From NCBI GenBank assembly GCA_026008535.1, contig BRKX01000011.1, positions 51,196,183 to 51,260,182 of the forward strand: DNA of 64,000 bases, in the 5' to 3' direction. Of this stretch, positions 50,343 through 62,985 are shown piece by piece (the first letter of the stretch is position 1; each line of letters begins with the position of its first letter). The position numbers were made by a program, and so were the translations under genes. Under the pieces are notes generated by a model. The model was not told where the DNA came from, did no database searches, and saw only the letters and a program-made list of their open reading frames with translations. Source of the stretch: Perilla frutescens. Taxonomy: Eukaryota; Streptophyta; Magnoliopsida; Lamiales; Lamiaceae.

Positions 50343-51241
50343 AGGGTGTTTTTATATATACCACAATTTTTTTTAAATACACCACTATTAAATTTAATTC
50401 AAAAATAAATAATTACTAATTTACTTAAATATCCCTTTCAATTAAAAAAAAGAAGATTCATTAATTAATAATTAATTCACAACAAAAAAATTCAAAAGAA
50501 AAAAAAAATGACCGACCCGCTCCCCAGTCCCCCCTCCACAATTTTTCTCTCCTCATCCTCCATTTTTTTTTTGCAAGGTTGCAGATCTTCATCATCCCCC
50601 CTCTCTCTCTCTCTCCTCCGTCCACCGTCAGCAGGGCTAGCACTCTTGTGGGAGAAGGAGGTTTCGGTTGTAGTTCAGAGCCTTTTTTTTTCAAGGTTGC
50701 AAATCACCTCCCCCTCTCTCTCCCCTCCCTCCACCAATTTTGCAAAGTCACGAATCATTCCCCACACTTTCTTTCTCTTCCCCCTCCATCATTTCTGCAA
50801 AGTTACAGTCTTGCAGATCTTATTTTCTGCAAACCTCTACCGTAGCTAGCTCCGCAGCTTCTTCTTTTTTTCTCACCCAACTTTCTCCTTCTTCTCCGGC
50901 ACGCCCTCCTTCGCCAAAGCCCGATCTTCGTGCATATTGGCCACACTTTGGTTCGAAAAAAAAGTTGTGGAGTATAGAGAGTAATTGTTCTCGTCTTACC
51001 CGATTGTCTTCTCTTCCTTCAAAACCAACGTCAACGTCGCCCGCTCTTCTTCTCTCTTTCTCTCTCGCTTTTTTTTTTGTTCAAACTTCAAATTAGTTTA
51101 AATTGTTTTTTTAATTGAAGGGTACAATTGAAAAAAGAGTGTGGTGTATTAAGAAAAATAAATAAATATTTCTTAAGATGGTGGTGTATTTAGTAAATGT
51201 GGTGTATTTAGAAAATTTAGTGGTGTATATAGCAACACCCT
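50343..51241. mobile_element. Inverted-repeat element with pyrimidine-rich interior
   Basis: Left end AGGGTGTTTTTATATATACC and the complemented right end AGGGTGTTGCTATATACACC form the inverted repeat, which continues with AAATACACCAC on both sides. Flanks are both TTTATTTTT-like, so the target duplication is ambiguous. The interior (about 50500-51090) is C/T-rich with a repeated TTGCAGATCTT/TTGCAAATC phrase, unlike the AT-rich ends. It could be captured gene leader DNA as in Pack-MULEs, but no coding homology was recognised. Confidence 0.6.
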
Positions 51242-53141
51242 ATTTTTATTTTAATTTTCTATTTAGGGTTCATTCTCCCCTAACTAGAGTATATTAAAAA
51301 AAATTAAAAATTAAAAAAAATTCCTTAATTATGGCACAGAAGATCTGATTCAGATTTCAAGTGTCATAATTTTAAAAGTACACTCAATATGTTTATTCAA
51401 AATTTTAAAATAACAAAAACTCGTGTGACTGACTCACGGGTTATGATTTGTAAGACATGTTAAAGTTAAATTAAAAATTAATATTTAGTGACATTTTGTA
51501 ATTTTATTAGTGTTTGGATCCAAGTATTAATCTGTCTTACGAATTTTAAATTTTGATCAGCAAAACGGTCTTATGTAAGACCCTATTTTTAAAATATAAT
51601 AAAGAGATTGATTTATCGATAGTTTAAAAAATAATAAAAACTTATGTGAGATTATCTTATGGATTTAAATCTGAATGAAAATTTGAATTCGAATTCAAAT
51701 GCATAGTTAATGATAAATTTATAATTTTATTAATATTTAATTATATTTATATATGAATCTTGATCCAATTAACCAATATTGATTTCGATTGGAAAGTATC
51801 ACACTTTTTAAAAAAAAAAAAAAAAAGCAATTGAAAATGATAGTGAACCGACCCAAATCTGGAGACCATTTGCATGACGTGGCCACGTGGGTCCTTTTTT
51901 AGCCGAATCTAATTTAGCATCCAAGCAAGCATTCTTGGTAAGATATAGCGAATGCATAAATAATATTTTTTCACTTTCACAATAATAGTTTAATATTTCA
52001 ATATTTTTTTTGAAAGAAAGTTTACTATTTCATTTTAGGTTGTTATAAAATAATCACTTTTTTTTAATACATTAATCCTCAATGTTTTAAAAATTAAAGA
52101 CCATTTTATTTGTTTGAATAAATAATGGTAGAGTAGACACTTTATAATATTTCCGTTTTAAATATATGATTCACTTTGATGGTTGGTCTCCCACGAAGAT
52201 AAATGTTTATTTCGGAAAAATAATTGTTCAACCGAACTTCCTAAATACCCTCAATTATGAAGCCTGGAGATTTTTTTTTTATAACATTAATTCCCAATAC
52301 CATAAAAGATATATCTGTAAATAAATAAGAAACGTACTACTCTTTCAGTGTATGAATAAGTATCATTATAACACTTTAATTTTGTTTCACAAAAAATGTC
52401 ATTCCATACAATCGAGGTGAAAATTTTCACATTTTCTTACATTTGTCGTGATTTAATGCATTCAAATATTTTATTTGACTAAATTAATGTATTCACATAA
52501 TGGTGTATAAAGTATTTTGATTATTTTATGAATATGTGTGGATTTATTTAGAATGGCATTTATTCATAAATAAAAGGATTATTAAGTATAATAATATGAT
52601 TGTATATATAATTTGATATATCAAAATAAAATATTACTTCTACGAGTACATCAATTTATTTTCTTAATGTTTATGAAATCCGGAAGAAACTTTAGTTTTA
52701 GTAGGAAGAAATATATAATAAATAATAATAAATAGAATTTCTGAAAAAAAGAAAAAAAATAGAAAAGTGCAAAATCTTTCCGGCTTCCACACATTTCAAA
52801 AACAAATAGCTACCCTACGTTTTCATATAGTTTGAAGAAAATTGTATCATCTTCTGTTAATGACATCCCTTCGTTTCTCTTTTATCATCAGTTCTTGAAA
52901 TTACTTTTTAATAGTTCGATTTTTGGTATTTTAGCGGTTGGTTTTAATCCGGGGTGGCTCAAAGTTTGGATCTTTTGTCATTATCGCAATTCGGAAGCCA
53001 AAAAGTTTGAACCTCTCGACATTATTTCAAATTCGGAGCCAAAAAATTTGAATCTTGAATCCGTATCATTGGTGGGTTTTGAGCATTAGACTGTTTCGAA
53101 TCTTGAAAAATAAAAAAATAAGTGACTTGATTTGGTTGTCA
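51242..53141. other. Intergenic region upstream of GCH1
   Basis: AT-rich. Contains a CTTACGAATTTT...AAGAC repeat tail near 51535-51590, and a CACGTG G-box next to a TGACGTGG motif at about 51874-51890, 1.25 kb upstream of GCH1. The last 350 bases are probably GCH1 promoter and leader. No gene seen. Confidence 0.55.
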
Positions 53142-55495
53142 ATGGGCGCTTTAGATGAGGGACATTACGATTTGGAGCTGAGCAATGGAGTGAATATTGA
53201 GCTAGGGTTTGAGGAAGAGCCTGAGATTTTGGCTATTGAAGAAGCTGTCAAAGTTTTGTTGCAGGGTTTGTGTGATGATTTCAATCGTGAAGGTCTGAGA
53301 AGAACTCCTCTGCGTGTGGCTAAGGCCCTTAGAGAAGGGACTCGAGGTGATTTCTTCGATGCCAATTTCGATCCCTTTTCTTTTTAGTGATTTGTGATGC
53401 TTTATTCATCGTTTTAGTTTTGATCTGTTGGTTTGTGTAACTTATGTAGTTTTTGATGAAATTGAGGATTAGTGTGATTGGATCTCTGGTATAATGGTTA
53501 GATTGCTACTGTTGAATAGCTTTAGTCAAGAATACAGTATGTTTTTCTTTGTAAAATCTGTTTTTTTGATCGATGTTAGCGCGTACTAAACTAATTAGGA
53601 ACGTGTTTCTTAGTACTGAAAAATATATTTATCAGCTTGAGGAAGGTTATGAATGTAGGGAATGTGATAGGAGTTTCCCTGGGGAAAAAGATTTGGACTT
53701 CCTTTGGTGTTGAAGGATTTTACCAGGGAGTTTCGCAGATGAGCTTATAATACGATGGAGAGTGACTAAATCTGTTGCAAATGAGAGGAATTTAGTTTCA
53801 TTTATGGTTAGTGAGGTTTGACTGTAAGGAGTTGGATATAGTTAATTAACTTCCTATTTCGTATAAGATATGCTGCCTAGTGCCTACTTGATTACAGTTC
53901 GTTGGTTTTTTTGTAATAGATCCCATGTATGCAAAACCGTTTTTACACACTTGTACTGGTAGTTTTGAAGTTACAAAAATTATCGAGCATTATCCTGATT
54001 TTGACAAAACTGATAATCGCAATGGATGAATTTTGAGGAAGAACGCGAGAGAAAGCTAGGAAAATTGCGGGAATATTTTCTCCCATTAGTTATGAATCAA
54101 AAAGTGATTGCAATTTGCTTGCATGCATACAAGAAGGAATTAATCTGATGTAAACAGGCACACCCAAAAAACTAATCAGAAAATAAAGAAGAGCACAAAT
54201 ATTAAGAAACATGACTATACTAGCTGAAACTACTTGGTAGGTAAGTTTGTTAGTTTTTGTGGAAGATGAATTTTAGCTTCATGCCTTTTATAACATTTGG
54301 ATCCATTGATGTACATCCAGGTTATAAGCAAAAGGTGAAGGACATCGTCAGTGGCGCATTATTCCCTGAAGTCGGGTTGGAAAACAGGGCTGGTCATGCT
54401 GGTGGAACCGGTGGGCTTGTATTAGTTCGAGATCTTGATCTCTACTCATATTGCGAGTCTTGCTTGCTTCCATTCCAGATCAAGTGTCATGTAGGTTATG
54501 TCCCATCTGGTCAGAGAGTCGTAGGCCTAAGCAAGCTCTCTCGAGTTGCTGAAGTTTTTGCTAAACGGCTTCAAAATCCACAACGATTGGCCAATGAGAT
54601 TTGTGAAGCATTGCAGCATGGATTTGGACCGACAGGAGTTGCTGTTATCCTCCAATGTTCCCACATCAATTTTCCTGATTTTGAGTCATCCCTCGTCGAC
54701 CCAAACCACAAAGGCTGGGTAAAAATGTTAGTTAAATCTGGCACAGGAGTCTTTGACGATGAAATGACTGATGTTTGGACTGATTTCCTCAGTCTTCTGA
54801 GATTCCGGGGAATAAATACTGAGGATATACATTGTGGTGGTTCAGACGACAAATTTTGGTGTCCATCTCATAGATATTGCCAGATGGGGGCACATGATTC
54901 AGCAATGCTTAGTTCAGTAGCTTCGATACTTTGTTCTCTGGGCGAGGATCCTTTGAGGAAAGAACTTCAAGAAACTCCTGCTCGCTTTGTCAAGTGGTTA
55001 ATGAACTTCAAAGAATATAATTTGGATTTGAAACTGAATGGATTCGTCCAAAGCGAGAGAGATTCTTTAGCTTCCAACGAGGACTTCAGCTACAATGAAG
55101 ATCACCTCTGCTGTGAGCTGAATCTGTCATTCTGGTCACAATGTGAACACCATCTGCTTCCCTTCCACGGCGTAGTGCACATAGGTTATTACAACTTGAA
55201 CGAGCTCAGTCCTGTCGGAAAATCTCTCCTGCAGTCCATAGTACATTTCTATGGCTCCAAGCTCCAGGTACAGGAAAGGCTAACCAGACAGATAGCTGAA
55301 ACAGTTTCATCTTTCTTAGGTGAAGATATAATGGTAGTCGTCGAAGCTAGTCACACTTGTATGATTTCTCGAGGGATTGAGAAGTTTGGAAGTAGCACTG
55401 CTACCATTGCTGTTCTTGGTCGATTCTCCAGCGACGCCTCAGCTAGAACGAAGTTTTTGCAGACGATTCCTGATGCCAGTCCCAGCGAAGGTTGA
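53142..55495 (+). CDS. GCH1: GTP cyclohydrolase I, plant two-domain type
   Basis: Two exons, 53142-53346 and 54321-55495, give 459 residues, close to the recalled plant length of about 456. The intron (53347-54320) is in phase 1 with GT/AG ends. Family knowledge: GTP to 7,8-dihydroneopterin triphosphate, first step of the pterin branch of folate synthesis, in the cytosol. The protein has two tandem cyclohydrolase domains (about 30-215 and 265-459). In the second the zinc-site motif CEHHLLPF (343-350) and SHTC (Cys415) are intact. In the first, the corresponding places read CESCLLPF (113-120) and CSHINF (181-186), so the zinc ligands are partly lost. Plant enzymes are known to carry different losses in each half and to need both. 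The start MGALDEGHYD matches the known plant N terminus. No transit peptide is visible. Confidence 0.96.
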
Positions 55496-57196
55496 TATAT
55501 ATATATATTTTTTAATTATTATTATTTTTAATATTGAAAACAGGATTACAGTTTTCCATACCATAAACTACACTATATCTGCCGATGTTCGGCTCAGCAG
55601 CTCGATTCGGGACCATGGGAGAACGCACTTTGTTGAACTAAAGATGTATTTGGCCTGTTGGAGATGCCATTGAAGCTGCAATAGGAAGTGAGTGAAAATT
55701 TCTACATCAGTGGCTCTGTGGAAACTGGAAACAATGTCTTCCATATTTGAATATAACTGCTGTCTTCATTTCATTTCTTCTTAGCTGCTGATGAGGTTGG
55801 AAATCAAGATTTCTTCTTTATTTACACAATCATTTCGATTGGATTGAGTGAAACGCTCTTTGCTGATTGATTATTGTTGGATTGATGGTGGTGCGTGGTT
55901 AACTACTGTGTATAATAATCCAGCAGTTAATTATGGATTAGATTAGGTAAAATATAAACTACTTTGGAATTGGAATGAATTCCATCACAAACAGAGAGAG
56001 AGAGAGAGAGAGAGAGAGTAGATGGACAATGGTCTATCATGCAAACACTTCGGAATTGTGAATTTTACATTATTTTTCTTCTTTTTAACATGAATTTTAA
56101 ATTAAATTATTACACGAAAATACAAATTTAACGCATTTTGCAAATTTAACATTAATTTTAATTTTGGTAAAATTGAAATTAGCTTGAATGTTAGAAAATA
56201 TACGTAGACGGACTGCGCGGTCATTAAAAAGAACGTTGTTTGAGAGTCTTTTATAAAGGTTAAATGACGTTGTTTCTAATAAACAAATACCGGTTTCAAT
56301 TTTGTTGAAATTGGAATCGGTTTTAAATCTGTAAAATATGTTAAGTTTATATTATATATATATATATATATCAATTTAAAATTTATTTTAAAAATAAGAA
56401 ATCATGTAAATCTTATAATTTTAAAAAGCATTTAACCCAATTAAGTATATTACTTTTGGATATGCTCAAAGGATATATTTGCAACTTGAAAATGCGTGTT
56501 TAAAAATAATAATAATTATTTTATTTGTATTTAAATTTTAAAGTTTCTTGTCGTATAAATTTTTTCATTGATGAAGGGTTTACGGACTACGGTCTACGAC
56601 GGGCTGGGCCGTGATGCTAAATTCGGCCCTTTGATTCGAGAAATGAAGATTGGGAGAGTTGATTATCACATTCACTATTTTTACAGTAATATGAAAATAA
56701 CAAGATAATTAAGGTTCGAAATAAATTATTTATTTTAATCTTTTAATTTTAATTATTATTTTATAAAATTTCAATCAACCTACTATGTTATATGCCAAGT
56801 CGATAAGAAAACATAAGATAATTAAACAGTAAAAAAAAAAAAAGATAAATAATCTATGAATTGGTCTTTAAATCAAGAGAGCATAAGTAGGGACAAGCAG
56901 TGCAGGATGGACCTTAAGGCATTCGCAGTGTTTTAACCTCAAGGTGTTGGCAGTGTTTCGAACCTCGTTCCAATTTTCAAACCCATTTAACTTACTTGAA
57001 TCCATCCTAAAGGCCCGACTCAGACTAAGCCATCCACAGGTAAGGGCTAAACTAAAGGCTCCAAGAAAAAAATATATCATTTTAATCCGGGAAAATATGC
57101 AAAAACATCCCTAATATTTATATGAAGGGGCATATACTTTTCATCTGATCTTCAACATTTGTTATCTGCTCTTCTGCATCTGTTAAAATGAAAATC
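55496..57196. other. Intergenic region between GCH1 and PPR gene
   Basis: The first 300 bases are probably the GCH1 3' untranslated region. Then a (GA)n run at 55993-56018, a (TA)n run near 56353-56372 and AT-rich sequence. Both genes point toward this interval. No gene seen. Confidence 0.6.
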
Positions 57197-59863
57197 CTAC
57201 ATAACTGGTCTCTCCTTACATCCCATTTGTTCTATCAACTTCAAAAGCTCCAAAAATTGACAATGCTCCTCTCCCTTTACCAGAAAATCGAGATATGGTA
57301 AGACTGCTCTTTGATCTTCAACACCAGCATTGCTTAGAAGATCATATATCAATGATTCAGCTTCTTTAATCCGTCCCTCCCTTCGAAGTCCGATGATCAC
57401 AGAGCAGTAAGGATCAATAGACAGGACACAACCATAGACAACAAATCTCTTCATCCACTCGAGAGCACTAGTATAGTCATCACATCTGCAGAAGTGTGTG
57501 ATCATGCTAGCACAGGTATCACTGTTTGGAGTGAGCCTGTTGCTCACCATTTGTTGTACAAGAATATCGGCCTCTTGTATTCTTCCAGTTCTACTTAGGC
57601 CTATGATCAGAAAGTTGTATGCATCAGAAGGGTCACAACCACAATCTGTGATTCTGTGTAGAAGCTGGAATGCTTGGTAGATCCCGATTTCCATAAAAAG
57701 TAAGTTAGACGAACTATCAACACTAAACTTTCCTCTGCTTGAGGACTGATCATTTAAACCAGCATTTTCCAGTGCCAAGATTCCAGCAAGCAACGCAGAG
57801 TATATTTGGTTGTTTGGTCGACAACCATCCAAGAACATCGTTCGAACAATTTCAAAAGCACGGTCCAACCTGCGAGCCGCAACATATGACTTGATTAGTA
57901 AAGCGTATGTAATGGAATTTGGTGATACTGCAGCCCTACGCATTTCAACCACAAGATTCTCTGCATCTTCCATTTTTCCACTCCGGCAAAGACCATTGAT
58001 GACAATAGTGTATGTGTAGATATTCGGTGGACAACCAACCTGCTTCATGAGTTCTAACATTTCTAGGGAAGTGGCCGTGTCACCTGCTCGACAGAGTCCA
58101 TCAACCAAAGATGTGTAAGTGACTACAGAAGGAACTGCACCGTGCTTTAACATCTTCCCTAACATGGCATTTTCTTCAACTAGCTTAACTTCTTTGCCTA
58201 GAACATCAAGAAATATGTTGAAAGCGTGTGGACCTGTCAAACACCCATCCTTAACCATTTCTTCCATGAGCATTAGTGCGTTTCTGCACTTTCCTGTCTT
58301 GCAATATCCATGGATAAGAGCAGTTAACATCACTTCATCGACTGGAATTCCTTTCTTTATAATGAGTCCCAAGAAAACACCTGCTAGCTCGGGTCTACCC
58401 ATTTTGCAGAGGCTATCAATGAATGCAGTATAAGAAAATTGATCCGGTTCAAGTCCAATTGAGCTCATAGAATGCAAAATCTTGAAAGCCATGGTTAACT
58501 GGCCTGCCCTACAGAACCCGGAAATTAGAATATTGAAGGTAACTCCCGTTGGAAAGAGGCCATTGTTCATAACCTTTCTCAACAATTCCACTGCTTTGTG
58601 AGGTCTACCAATATTACAAAACCCTTCCATAAGCTCATTATACGTTCGGATATTAGGTTTGCACTGCCTTCTTTCCATCAATCCGAGCAACTCAAACGCC
58701 AAAACCACACATCCTTCTTTACAATAGCAATTGATAAGTGCATTGTAAGTCACGATACCAGGATTCAATTTATCTTTCAGCATCTTCCTAAACATTCCAT
58801 TAGCCTCCTCAATCTTTCCCTCAATGCATAACATATCTACAAGAACAGTGTAGGTGTAAACATTCGGCTTACACCCTTTCTTCATCATCTCATCAAGCAA
58901 ATCAAATGCCCGATTCATCAATCCTTTATCACACATAGCTTTAATCAACACGGTATAGGTATGTGTACTTGGTTTATATCCATTCTTACTCATCTCTTCC
59001 TTCAATCTAAATGCCTCATCTAACCTCCCTACTTCACACAGACCATGCACAAGAATTGCATATGTAACGCTATTAACACCACAACCATCCTCTTCCAACA
59101 TTAATGCAAACACCTTCAAGGCATCACCAACTTCACGAGCTCTACAATTACCTAAAACTAGAGAAGTACAAATATGAACATCCAACGCAAACCCAAGTTT
59201 CAATGCTCTGGAAACAAACATTTCAGCAGCCTGTACAAATCCATTTTTACACAACGCATTTACAATCATCCTATAATCCATTTCACTCACAACAAACCCA
59301 TCTTCCAACATTCTCTTAAACACAGAAAATGCGATCAAACCCAAATCTAATTTAGCCAAACACATCAAAAGCATACTATAACACGGATAATTAATCCGAA
59401 ACCCAACATTGTCCCTCATTTCTTCAACAGCACAAATAAGCTTCAAAACATCATCTTGAGAACTACAACACTCTTTAATTAAAAAAATCAACACTTTATG
59501 CATAACCCCCCATAAATTATCGGACGCCAAGAAATGCAATAATTGAATTCTGCTGTTTATATCATAGCAATACGTCGAATTTTGGCATGCCCATTTGAAA
59601 AAATTGAGGCAGAGTGGAACATCTCCGCTGTGGGAGGCTATGACTCGGGAAACCAAATGCGGGCTCAAGTGAGAAACTAGGTTTCCCAAGCGAGAGTTCT
59701 TCTGCCAATTGGGTTTCTTGATCAGGGAAGAGACGCTGACAACGATGTCGTTAACTGAAACTGTATGAGGAGCTGTGGAAAGCGTTGTGAGCGACTGTAG
59801 GTGTGGGGGGCGAAAATGGGGTTTTTGCGAGAGGGGCTGAAGCCTAAATGCGCGAAGCAACAT
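57197..59863 (-). CDS. Pentatricopeptide repeat protein, P class, 888 residues
   Basis: Intronless frame of 888 residues from the ATG at 59861-59863. The first 35 residues are rich in Arg, Ser and Leu and low in acid, as in organelle (probably mitochondrial) targeting peptides. From about residue 150 to the end there are many 35-residue PPR repeats, with the recurrent patterns VTYNALINCYCKEG, YTVLVDMLCIEGK and YTIVINGLCRSGK. There is no E, E+ or DYW domain, so P class: family members bind specific organelle transcripts to stabilise, process or translate them. From memory, the N terminus, repeat order and ending (ERPVM, compare ERPTF) resemble the Arabidopsis At3g07290 protein, so this may be its orthologue. 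The target RNA is not inferable. Confidence 0.94.
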   Translation of the reverse strand: MLLRAFRLQPLSQKPHFRPPHLQSLTTLSTAPHTVSVNDIVVSVSSLIKKPNWQKNSRLGNLVSHLSPHLVSRVIASHSGDVPLCLNFFKWACQNSTYCYDINSRIQLLHFLASDNLWGVMHKVLIFLIKECCSSQDDVLKLICAVEEMRDNVGFRINYPCYSMLLMCLAKLDLGLIAFSVFKRMLEDGFVVSEMDYRMIVNALCKNGFVQAAEMFVSRALKLGFALDVHICTSLVLGNCRAREVGDALKVFALMLEEDGCGVNSVTYAILVHGLCEVGRLDEAFRLKEEMSKNGYKPSTHTYTVLIKAMCDKGLMNRAFDLLDEMMKKGCKPNVYTYTVLVDMLCIEGKIEEANGMFRKMLKDKLNPGIVTYNALINCYCKEGCVVLAFELLGLMERRQCKPNIRTYNELMEGFCNIGRPHKAVELLRKVMNNGLFPTGVTFNILISGFCRAGQLTMAFKILHSMSSIGLEPDQFSYTAFIDSLCKMGRPELAGVFLGLIIKKGIPVDEVMLTALIHGYCKTGKCRNALMLMEEMVKDGCLTGPHAFNIFLDVLGKEVKLVEENAMLGKMLKHGAVPSVVTYTSLVDGLCRAGDTATSLEMLELMKQVGCPPNIYTYTIVINGLCRSGKMEDAENLVVEMRRAAVSPNSITYALLIKSYVAARRLDRAFEIVRTMFLDGCRPNNQIYSALLAGILALENAGLNDQSSSRGKFSVDSSSNLLFMEIGIYQAFQLLHRITDCGCDPSDAYNFLIIGLSRTGRIQEADILVQQMVSNRLTPNSDTCASMITHFCRCDDYTSALEWMKRFVVYGCVLSIDPYCSVIIGLRREGRIKEAESLIYDLLSNAGVEDQRAVLPYLDFLVKGEEHCQFLELLKLIEQMGCKERPVM

Positions 59864-60505
59864 GCATGAGCAGTAAATGTGTGTTTCTTAGAAGAAGAAG
59901 AAGATATGATGCGTGGAATGGAATTTTACCCTTATTTTCACTTAACCTGGCCGAATTCAATTCAATTCAATACTAACCTTTCTGTTTTGTTTTGTTATTT
60001 TTTATTTTATTTTTCATTTTTTTTAATTCGAGTCCGAGAAAGGTGAGTCCAATTTGAAATCTTTTCTATTTACACATGAACCTCCATTGAAAGGAAATGA
60101 CACATGGTTTTCTGAAATATGAAATGTAATTTTCCTAAATTCGACAACACTTTTTTGTTGGGCTTCTTTCGATTTGCCATGAAAAACCTTGGCCACGACA
60201 ATCCACAAAGCTCCCAAATTTGGAGTCATTCTTCAACTTTTAACCTAAGTAAATACCTGCACGATACTGCATTTGAAAATTATGTATATATTTTAATTCT
60301 ACCAATATTAACATATCATACAAGGAAAGGGTCACATCAGCCATGTCAACAAACAAGAAATCATTCCCAAACCCATAAATGTACAAATATTAACATATCA
60401 TAAAAGAAACGGATCAAATCAGCCATGCCAACGCACAAGAAATCATTCTCAAACCAAGAAAATCCTTTTTTTATAACTATTATGACAGCACCAAACATAG
60501 TTCAT
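59864..60505. other. Spacer between PPR and quinone oxidoreductase genes
   Basis: Holds the PPR gene promoter (59864 onward) and the 3' side of the quinone oxidoreductase gene. A tandem duplication of about 83 bp lies at 60305-60456: both halves run from ATATTAACATATCATA to GAAATCATTC. No gene seen. Confidence 0.6.
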
Positions 60506-62950
60506 CTATGGCTCCACCATGATTTTCCCGGTAGCATGGCCGTCGATGCTCTTCGCCCAAGCGTCTTCGGCTTTGCTCAGAGGGATTTTTGAGTCAATGA
60601 CTGTCTTGAGCTTGCCCTGTTTCACTAAATCAACAAGGTATTGCAGGTTCTCGGCGTAGGGAATGAGGAGCAATGGCACCAACTGCTTTTTAGAGAATGT
60701 GAGTTTCTTCAGGGCAAAAGTGCATATGGTACTAATACCAGGAGTGATGTCGATTACCTTCCCGTTTGAGCTCAGGTTTGGCTCGAAAACGGACCAAGGA
60801 ATGGCCGGTGCACAGTGAACCACTGCATCGTATTTCTTGCCTGAAGGGCTCTTAAGAGCGGCTCCCTCTGGGGTCTTGTAGTCGAGAACCTCGTCTGCTC
60901 CGAGGCTTTTCACCAGGTCTATGTTACGGGCGCCACAGGTAGCTGTTACGTGTGCATTTCCCAGCTTTGCAAGTTGAACGGCATAATGACCGACACCACC
61001 TGAGGCAGCTGTAACAAGAATGTTCTTCTGAGGCCCACTTCCATCGAGCTTAAGCCCGGCCGACTGGGTGAGAGCTTGGTGAGCTGTAAGACCTGCTACA
61101 GGTAGGCCTGCACCTTCAGCAGCTGATATTTCAGGAGGTCTGGGAACTGTTAAATTTTCCTTCGCCACTCCATATTCCGACAAACCCCCTCCTGTCTGTT
61201 CCATTAAGACACAATATATAGAAAACAGAAAACAATTTGTCAATTTGGAATTGTAGATGGGTGTAACTTTTAGGCATCCACTGCTTTCAGTAAAGAGCAG
61301 TTGATCATTGATTTCACACAAGAAAATAACTATGACAACAGCAACAGAAATGCATGCAAATAAAATAAAATATAACAGACTTACGAGATGATTCAGCAAA
61401 GCAACGACTTTGTCACCGGGTTTGAAGTTTTTGACTCCCGGTCCAACCTCCGTTACCTCCCCAGCTACATCAGTGGCTGCTCAGTAAAACAAAAAGAAAA
61501 GGTAAAATAGGAAAAGGATCCACCCACCTAAACCATCAAAAGGATTTGATGATGCGTTTCCAACATTGTAAAATTACTATGCATAGACATTCCACTATCC
61601 TACAGGCCAACATTATATAAGCCAAAATCTTCACATCCATAGGAATTTCAAAATGTAGGTCTAACGAATCCAGGAATCGGTAGGCTTACCAGGAATGTGA
61701 GGGAATTTCCGAGGAAGAAGAGGACGAAGCATGCCTTTCTGAGTTTTCCAATCAACAGGATTTAAGGTTATAGCTTCAAACTTTAGCTGGACTTCATCCT
61801 TGCTAGGAGTGGGAACTGGAACTTCAACATGCTGATAGAAGGCAACCATGATTGTGAATAGACAAACAACTAGGATTCAAGCTCAAACTAAAGAGTCTCA
61901 AACAGTAAACCCGCAGACAAGACTCTTGAAACCTCATCATTCAGCATCATTGTGCTTTATATGCAAATCATTCAACTAGAAATGCGAGAATATGCAGCTA
62001 AATGTATCAAGAAAACCTGCAGCACAACCTAAAATTTCAGGAAATCGAATGAAGAGTCCAAGTAAAAGGAAGTGACTCCATCTCTAATGAATATTAAAAC
62101 ATGGTTGTCACTAGCTTCGTCGAATGAATTAGCCATTTCAGTGCCTATTGTACTTGATGATCCACATATTTAAGAGAAATGTCATTTACAAGCATTTTCA
62201 ACTTCTTCCCTCGAAGACGAACAGAGGAAATAAACCAATTTTTCACTATTCACCTAACTTTTGCTGGAAAAACTCAATTCACATGTTAATCCAAGTCCAT
62301 GAAAAAATAATCCTAAATTGTACCAAAATGCTTCACACACAGATTCTCTACATATAGCAGCTCCAGGAAGTGTCTTATGATCAAATCAAGTCTCCCACTA
62401 GTGACCTGCATCTTCAGTTGCCGATCACGCTCGAGAATTTAAACAGTGAAGAAACAAGCCATCACTTCATGTCTAGCAGCAACAAATATATAGCTCATTT
62501 CTTGCCAAGCATGAAATCAGCACAGTACAATATAAACCATGTAAATTTTTTTAACATGGTTTATATTGTACTATGCTGATTTCATGCTATTTGAACTTAA
62601 AATAGCATCCACAGATTCATAATTTTGTCTATTGTATCCCACATATATCTATAATCTATCTATCCATCTAGAGAGAGATTACTCAAGATAGGCCTGCAAA
62701 TACTAGGGGTCCATCAAAATCAAAGAAACATGAAATTGGCAATTTAATCAGAGTAGAAGCTCCATAAAGGGTTTATAAAGTTCCGAATCCCAATTGAGTA
62801 CTTGTGAATTAAAGGCACTATAAAATGAAGTTCAAAGAACTGATAAAAAACTAAGGAGCTACAAAAACGGGAAAGGAAATTAACCTTCAGACCAGCTGCT
62901 CCACCTCCATAACTTTCGTACTGAACCGCATGCATTACCTTCCCCGCCAT
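60506..62950 (-). CDS. NAD(P)-dependent quinone oxidoreductase, chloroplast-envelope CeQORH-like
   Basis: Four exons, 62950-62885, 61831-61690, 61476-61385 and 61195-60506, give 329 residues, the recalled length of Arabidopsis CeQORH (At4g13010). All introns have GT/AG ends. Medium-chain dehydrogenase/reductase fold without zinc ligands: GroES-like half (start MAGKVMHAVQYESYGGGAAG), then a Rossmann half with the dinucleotide motif ASGGVGHYAVQLAK and ending GKIMVEP. Family knowledge: Arabidopsis CeQORH is imported into the inner chloroplast envelope without a cleaved transit peptide; related enzymes reduce quinones, alkenals or ketols with NADPH. The product here probably does the same; substrate not shown. 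Exon 3 is short (92 bases). A tandem copy begins at 63787 in the same orientation. The first intron (1053 bases) holds a striking hairpin. Confidence 0.94.
62508..62588. repeat. Near-perfect 35-bp inverted repeat in intron 1
   Basis: Arms 62508-62542 and 62554-62588 are inverted copies (left arm starts AGCATGAAATCAGCACAGTA) with one mismatch, around an 11-base A/T loop (62543-62553). It lies in the first intron of the quinone oxidoreductase gene, so the transcript would form a 35-bp stem. It could be a small-RNA precursor or a tiny foldback MITE. Confidence 0.85.
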
Positions 62951-62985
62951 TCCTAAATCGCAGTAACGCTTTTAGTTCCTCAACC

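Noticed and set aside
53480..53530. A GGTATAATGGTTAGATTGC stretch resembling part of a tRNA gene
   Set aside because: It lies in the GCH1 intron; no acceptor stem, no B-box match and no anticodon loop could be built around it.
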